A stretch of DNA of 15,650 nt. Origin: Candidatus Mnemosynella bozhongmuii. GTDB lineage: Archaea > Halobacteriota > Archaeoglobi > Mnemosynellales > Mnemosynellaceae. The position numbers and the translations under genes were made by a program. Below are positions 13,387-15,650 of this stretch, one piece after another. The notes beneath the pieces were generated by a model. That model made no database searches. It had not been told where the DNA came from and was given only the letters and a program-made list of their open reading frames with translations. Numbering within the stretch: the stretch's first letter is position 1; every line of letters starts with the position of its first letter. Where the stretch lies: assembly GCA_014361165.1 (NCBI GenBank), contig JACIWD010000067.1:1-15650 (forward strand). Direction: 5' to 3'.

Positions 13387-14592
13387 ATGTTCAGAAATTA
13401 CGATAAAGCTGCAATCGCAGTAACTTTGCTTCTTGCCCTGCTTCTTCAGATTCTTCCCGCAGTATATCTTCTTCCGGTCACCATTCTTCTACTTCTCCAC
13501 TCCCTCATTCATTCATGGAGAAGAGATTTCTTCCTCACTGTCTTCCTCCTTCATCTCTCCGCAATTCTGCTCGATCTCGAACCATACATCATGGGCTCCT
13601 CCATATTTCTCTCTGTCTGTCTCACCTTTTTCTCAGAAAAATTCAGAAACGTTACTGCTGAGGTTCTTTTTTTCACCTTCCTCCTCTTCCTCTCCCTCAC
13701 AGTCCTGATAATTCTCTCCGGGAGACATCCAAACATCAGCTACATCATCTTCCTCTCCGTCATTGCAGGAATGGTTTCAGCTCTCCTTGATCTGATAGCC
13801 CGGAGAAACAAGGACGCAGTAGTTCTTCTCGGATGCTCAATGAGCATGTGGCTCTTCGTATCCTTTGCCCGCCCGATAGAGCTGAAATACCTCTTCGTTG
13901 CGTTTCTGCTCTCTCTCACTGTGGGATATCTCTCATACAGGTTTGGAGCAACCGATGAAGCTGGAATGGTGAGCGGAGCTCTAATAGGAGTCCTAATAAT
14001 CATCTTCTCAGACCTGAGATGGTTTCTCATGATTCTTCTCTTCTTTCTCTCTGGAGGAATTTCAACAAAATACAAGTATGAGCTGAAGAAAAAAAGAGGC
14101 ATGGCAGAGGACAGGAGCGGAAGGAGGAGCTACAACAATGTCTTCGGCAACGGCCTTGTTCCTCTCTGCTCCTCCATCCTCTACGGCGTGACCGGAAATG
14201 ATGTTTTCAGAGTGCTGTTTCTGTCTTCCCTCTCAACCGTAACCGCGGACACCCTCGGGAGCGAGATTGGAGGCACATCCTCGACTGAACCGAGGATGAT
14301 AACCACTCTGAAAAGAGCTCCTCATGGCACAAACGGAGCTGTGACTCCGCTTGGAGAATTTGCAACATTTTTCGGAGCCTTTCTGATTTCCTCGGCATCA
14401 TTTTTACTTGGAACATCCGGAGAGAGCGAGATTTTGCTGATCCTCCTCTCCGGTTTCCTCGGTGCTCATGTTGACAGCATTCTCGGTGCAACTTTTGAAA
14501 ACAGAGGGATTATCGGGAACTCCGGAGTGAACCTTCTCTCCTCTCTCGCAGGAGGTGTTTTCGGAGCACTCCTCTATCTCTCGCCAACGTAG
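13387..14592 (+). CDS. DUF92 (TIGR00297) integral membrane protein, putative prenyl-phosphate kinase
   Basis: The 401-residue protein is almost wholly hydrophobic, with about ten to twelve membrane segments. The C-terminal half (from about 210) carries the DUF92 landmarks: GATDEAGMVSGALIGVL, FFLSGGISTKYKYELKKKRG, RSYNNVFGNGL, ADTLGSEIGG (287-296) and APHGTNGAVTPLGE (311-324). Plant VTE6, a phytyl-phosphate kinase, belongs to this family, so phosphorylation of a prenyl phosphate is a reasonable guess, not shown here. The N-terminal 200 residues are an additional membrane region that shorter DUF92 proteins (about 230-270 residues) lack. ATG 13387 is preferred over an in-frame extension to 13273, because that would overlap the divergent gene and add a polar segment before the first membrane helix. 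The 3' end overlaps abce1 by 19 bases. Confidence 0.85.
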   Translation: MFRNYDKAAIAVTLLLALLLQILPAVYLLPVTILLLLHSLIHSWRRDFFLTVFLLHLSAILLDLEPYIMGSSIFLSVCLTFFSEKFRNVTAEVLFFTFLLFLSLTVLIILSGRHPNISYIIFLSVIAGMVSALLDLIARRNKDAVVLLGCSMSMWLFVSFARPIELKYLFVAFLLSLTVGYLSYRFGATDEAGMVSGALIGVLIIIFSDLRWFLMILLFFLSGGISTKYKYELKKKRGMAEDRSGRRSYNNVFGNGLVPLCSSILYGVTGNDVFRVLFLSSLSTVTADTLGSEIGGTSSTEPRMITTLKRAPHGTNGAVTPLGEFATFFGAFLISSASFLLGTSGESEILLILLSGFLGAHVDSILGATFENRGIIGNSGVNLLSSLAGGVFGALLYLSPT

Positions 14593-15650
14593 TAATACTC
14601 TCCGATTGACTTCTGCCATCTGTCCATCTGAGAATCCGTCTTGTTTATTCTTGGCCTTCCGGTCTCTTCATCCCTTCTGAATGTTATTCCGAGAGATTTC
14701 AGGAATCTGTTCATCCCTTCCCTCATGGAGAGAGGTCTTGAGGCCTCTCCCCTCACTCCGGGTTCTCCCTCGAATATCATCAGCCTCTCCGCAAGCAGGT
14801 CTATCATGTAGATGTCATGATCAACAACAAGAATGCTCCTCTCCGAACTCTCTGAAAATCTCCTCAGAACTCTCGTGACTCCAACCCTCTGCTCAACATC
14901 CAGATGCGCGCTCGGCTCATCGAGAAGATAGAGTTCAGCCTCTCTTGAAAGGGTTGCCGCTATTGCAACTCTCTGAAGCTCTCCTCCGCTGAGATCGCAG
15001 ATTCTTGAATCGAGAATCTCTCTGAGCTGGAGCGGTCTCAGAAACTCGGAATCATAATAGCTCGTGCCAAACTGAGGTGTCAGAGAGCTCAGGAGCTCTC
15101 TCACGGTTCTCTCATCCCCCTCTCCGCTCAGATACTGCGGTTTGTAGGATACCCGGATATCTCCACTGATTTCGCCGCTCTTTGGTTTAAGGACTCCGGC
15201 AAGAACCTTTGCGAAGGTGCTTTTGCCTATGCCATTGGGTCCCAGGACTCCAATTACCTCGCCCTTTCTTATCTCACCGCTCTCAACCCTCAGAGAGAAT
15301 TTCTCGAACTCGACAACAATATTCTGGAATGTCACGAGAATTTCCTTTTCGCTTTCCTCGACAGGAGCCCTGACCTCAAAGCTTATTGGCTCCGACCTTA
15401 TCCTCATGTTTTCCTCTGGCAAATATCCTTCAAGATACTGATTTATTCCGTTCCTCGTGCTTTTTGGATAGGTTATGATTCCGTAAACAGAGGGCTTCCC
15501 GTAACCGATGTGAACAACATCGGCAAGAAGATCGAGAATTGCGAGATCGTGCTCAACGACAAGGGAGGAGGAATTCCTTGTGTATTCTCTTATGACATTT
15601 GTTGCGTTTATTCTCTGATATATATCGAGATAGGGAGTTATCTCGTCGAA
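14574..15650 (-). CDS. abce1: ABCE1 / RNase L inhibitor homologue, ribosome recycling ATPase (N terminus beyond window)
   Basis: ABCE1 splits post-termination ribosomes with two ABC ATPase domains and an N-terminal iron-sulfur domain. The frame stays open to the window edge; 358 residues are visible, so the iron-sulfur domain and first Walker A lie outside. The visible part starts inside the Walker B/D-loop of the first domain (FDEITPYLD), then VVEHDLAILDLLAD, the hinge GIITYPKSTRNGINQYLEGY and LPEENMRIR. The second domain has Walker A GPNGIGKST, signature LSGGELQRVAIAATL, Walker B with D-loop LYLLDEPSAHLD, and H-loop VVDHD. The C-terminal hinge 2 (RPRINKTDSQMDRWQKS) is typical. A start placed at TTG 15422 would be wrong; it falls mid-protein. 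Convergent with the DUF92 gene. Confidence 0.95.
   Translation of the reverse strand, partial: FDEITPYLDIYQRINATNVIREYTRNSSSLVVEHDLAILDLLADVVHIGYGKPSVYGIITYPKSTRNGINQYLEGYLPEENMRIRSEPISFEVRAPVEESEKEILVTFQNIVVEFEKFSLRVESGEIRKGEVIGVLGPNGIGKSTFAKVLAGVLKPKSGEISGDIRVSYKPQYLSGEGDERTVRELLSSLTPQFGTSYYDSEFLRPLQLREILDSRICDLSGGELQRVAIAATLSREAELYLLDEPSAHLDVEQRVGVTRVLRRFSESSERSILVVDHDIYMIDLLAERLMIFEGEPGVRGEASRPLSMREGMNRFLKSLGITFRRDEETGRPRINKTDSQMDRWQKSIGEYYYVGER

Noticed and set aside
14574..15422. Reading the right-hand ATPase as a complete 282-residue protein starting at TTG 15422
   Set aside because: The frame continues without a stop to the window edge and encodes the hinge and end of the first ABC domain of ABCE1, so the gene is simply cut by the window.

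Overview
The window is a gene-dense stretch of archaeal chromosome. The archaeal assignment rests on PurO-type IMP cyclohydrolase, formylmethanofuran:H4MPT formyltransferase (Ftr), methenyl-H4MPT cyclohydrolase (Mch), diphthine synthase, HerA, Trm5, ABCE1, UPF0212 and DUF2070, all families typical of or restricted to archaea (ABCE1 and Trm5 also occur in eukaryotes). The PorGDAB gene order together with Ftr, Mch and PurO points to a euryarchaeote of the Archaeoglobi/methanogen/alkane-oxidiser side. Arginine is written almost only with AGA/AGG. The exact lineage cannot be fixed from this sequence alone. No rRNA, tRNA, insertion sequence or CRISPR array was seen.

Layout. (1) 1-375, minus: the N-terminal part of a citrate-synthase-family protein, probably a citryl-CoA lyase. 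A 203-base AT-rich divergent promoter region (376-578) follows. (2) 579-4099, plus: a tightly packed operon porG-porD-porA-porB-purO, giving four-subunit pyruvate:ferredoxin oxidoreductase plus IMP cyclohydrolase. (3) 4142-5964, plus: ftr-mch, two consecutive steps of the methanofuran/tetrahydromethanopterin C1 pathway, behind their own probable leaderless promoter. (4) 7423 to 5946, minus: trm5 followed by a small alpha/beta hydrolase. (5) 7464-12733, plus: dphB-herA-UPF0212-pfkB-like kinase-DUF2070, all overlapping, starting from a 40-base divergent promoter shared with trm5. (6) 13351 to 12734, minus: a degenerate cis-prenyltransferase homologue, divergent from (7) 13387-14592, plus: a long DUF92 membrane protein related to phytyl/prenyl-phosphate kinases. 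(8) 14574 to the window end, minus: the C-terminal 359 codons of ABCE1 (RLI), cut by the window edge.

How they fit. POR interconverts pyruvate and acetyl-CoA with ferredoxin; Ftr and Mch carry C1 units between formyl-methanofuran and methenyl-H4MPT; PurO closes the purine ring. Trm5, DphB and ABCE1 serve translation (tRNA m1G37, EF-2 diphthamide, ribosome recycling) and HerA serves DNA end processing. The cis-prenyltransferase-like/DUF92 pair suggests polyprenyl carrier-lipid metabolism.

The items most worth a second look are: the cis-prenyltransferase homologue, which has lost the catalytic Asp and the IPP-binding Arg/Ser but kept the C-terminal RxG, suggesting a Nus1/NgBR-like partner subunit; the pfkB-like gene, whose conserved N terminus has no ATG/GTG/TTG start; and the DUF2070 protein, whose conserved His/Asp motifs look like a metal site in a membrane-anchored domain.
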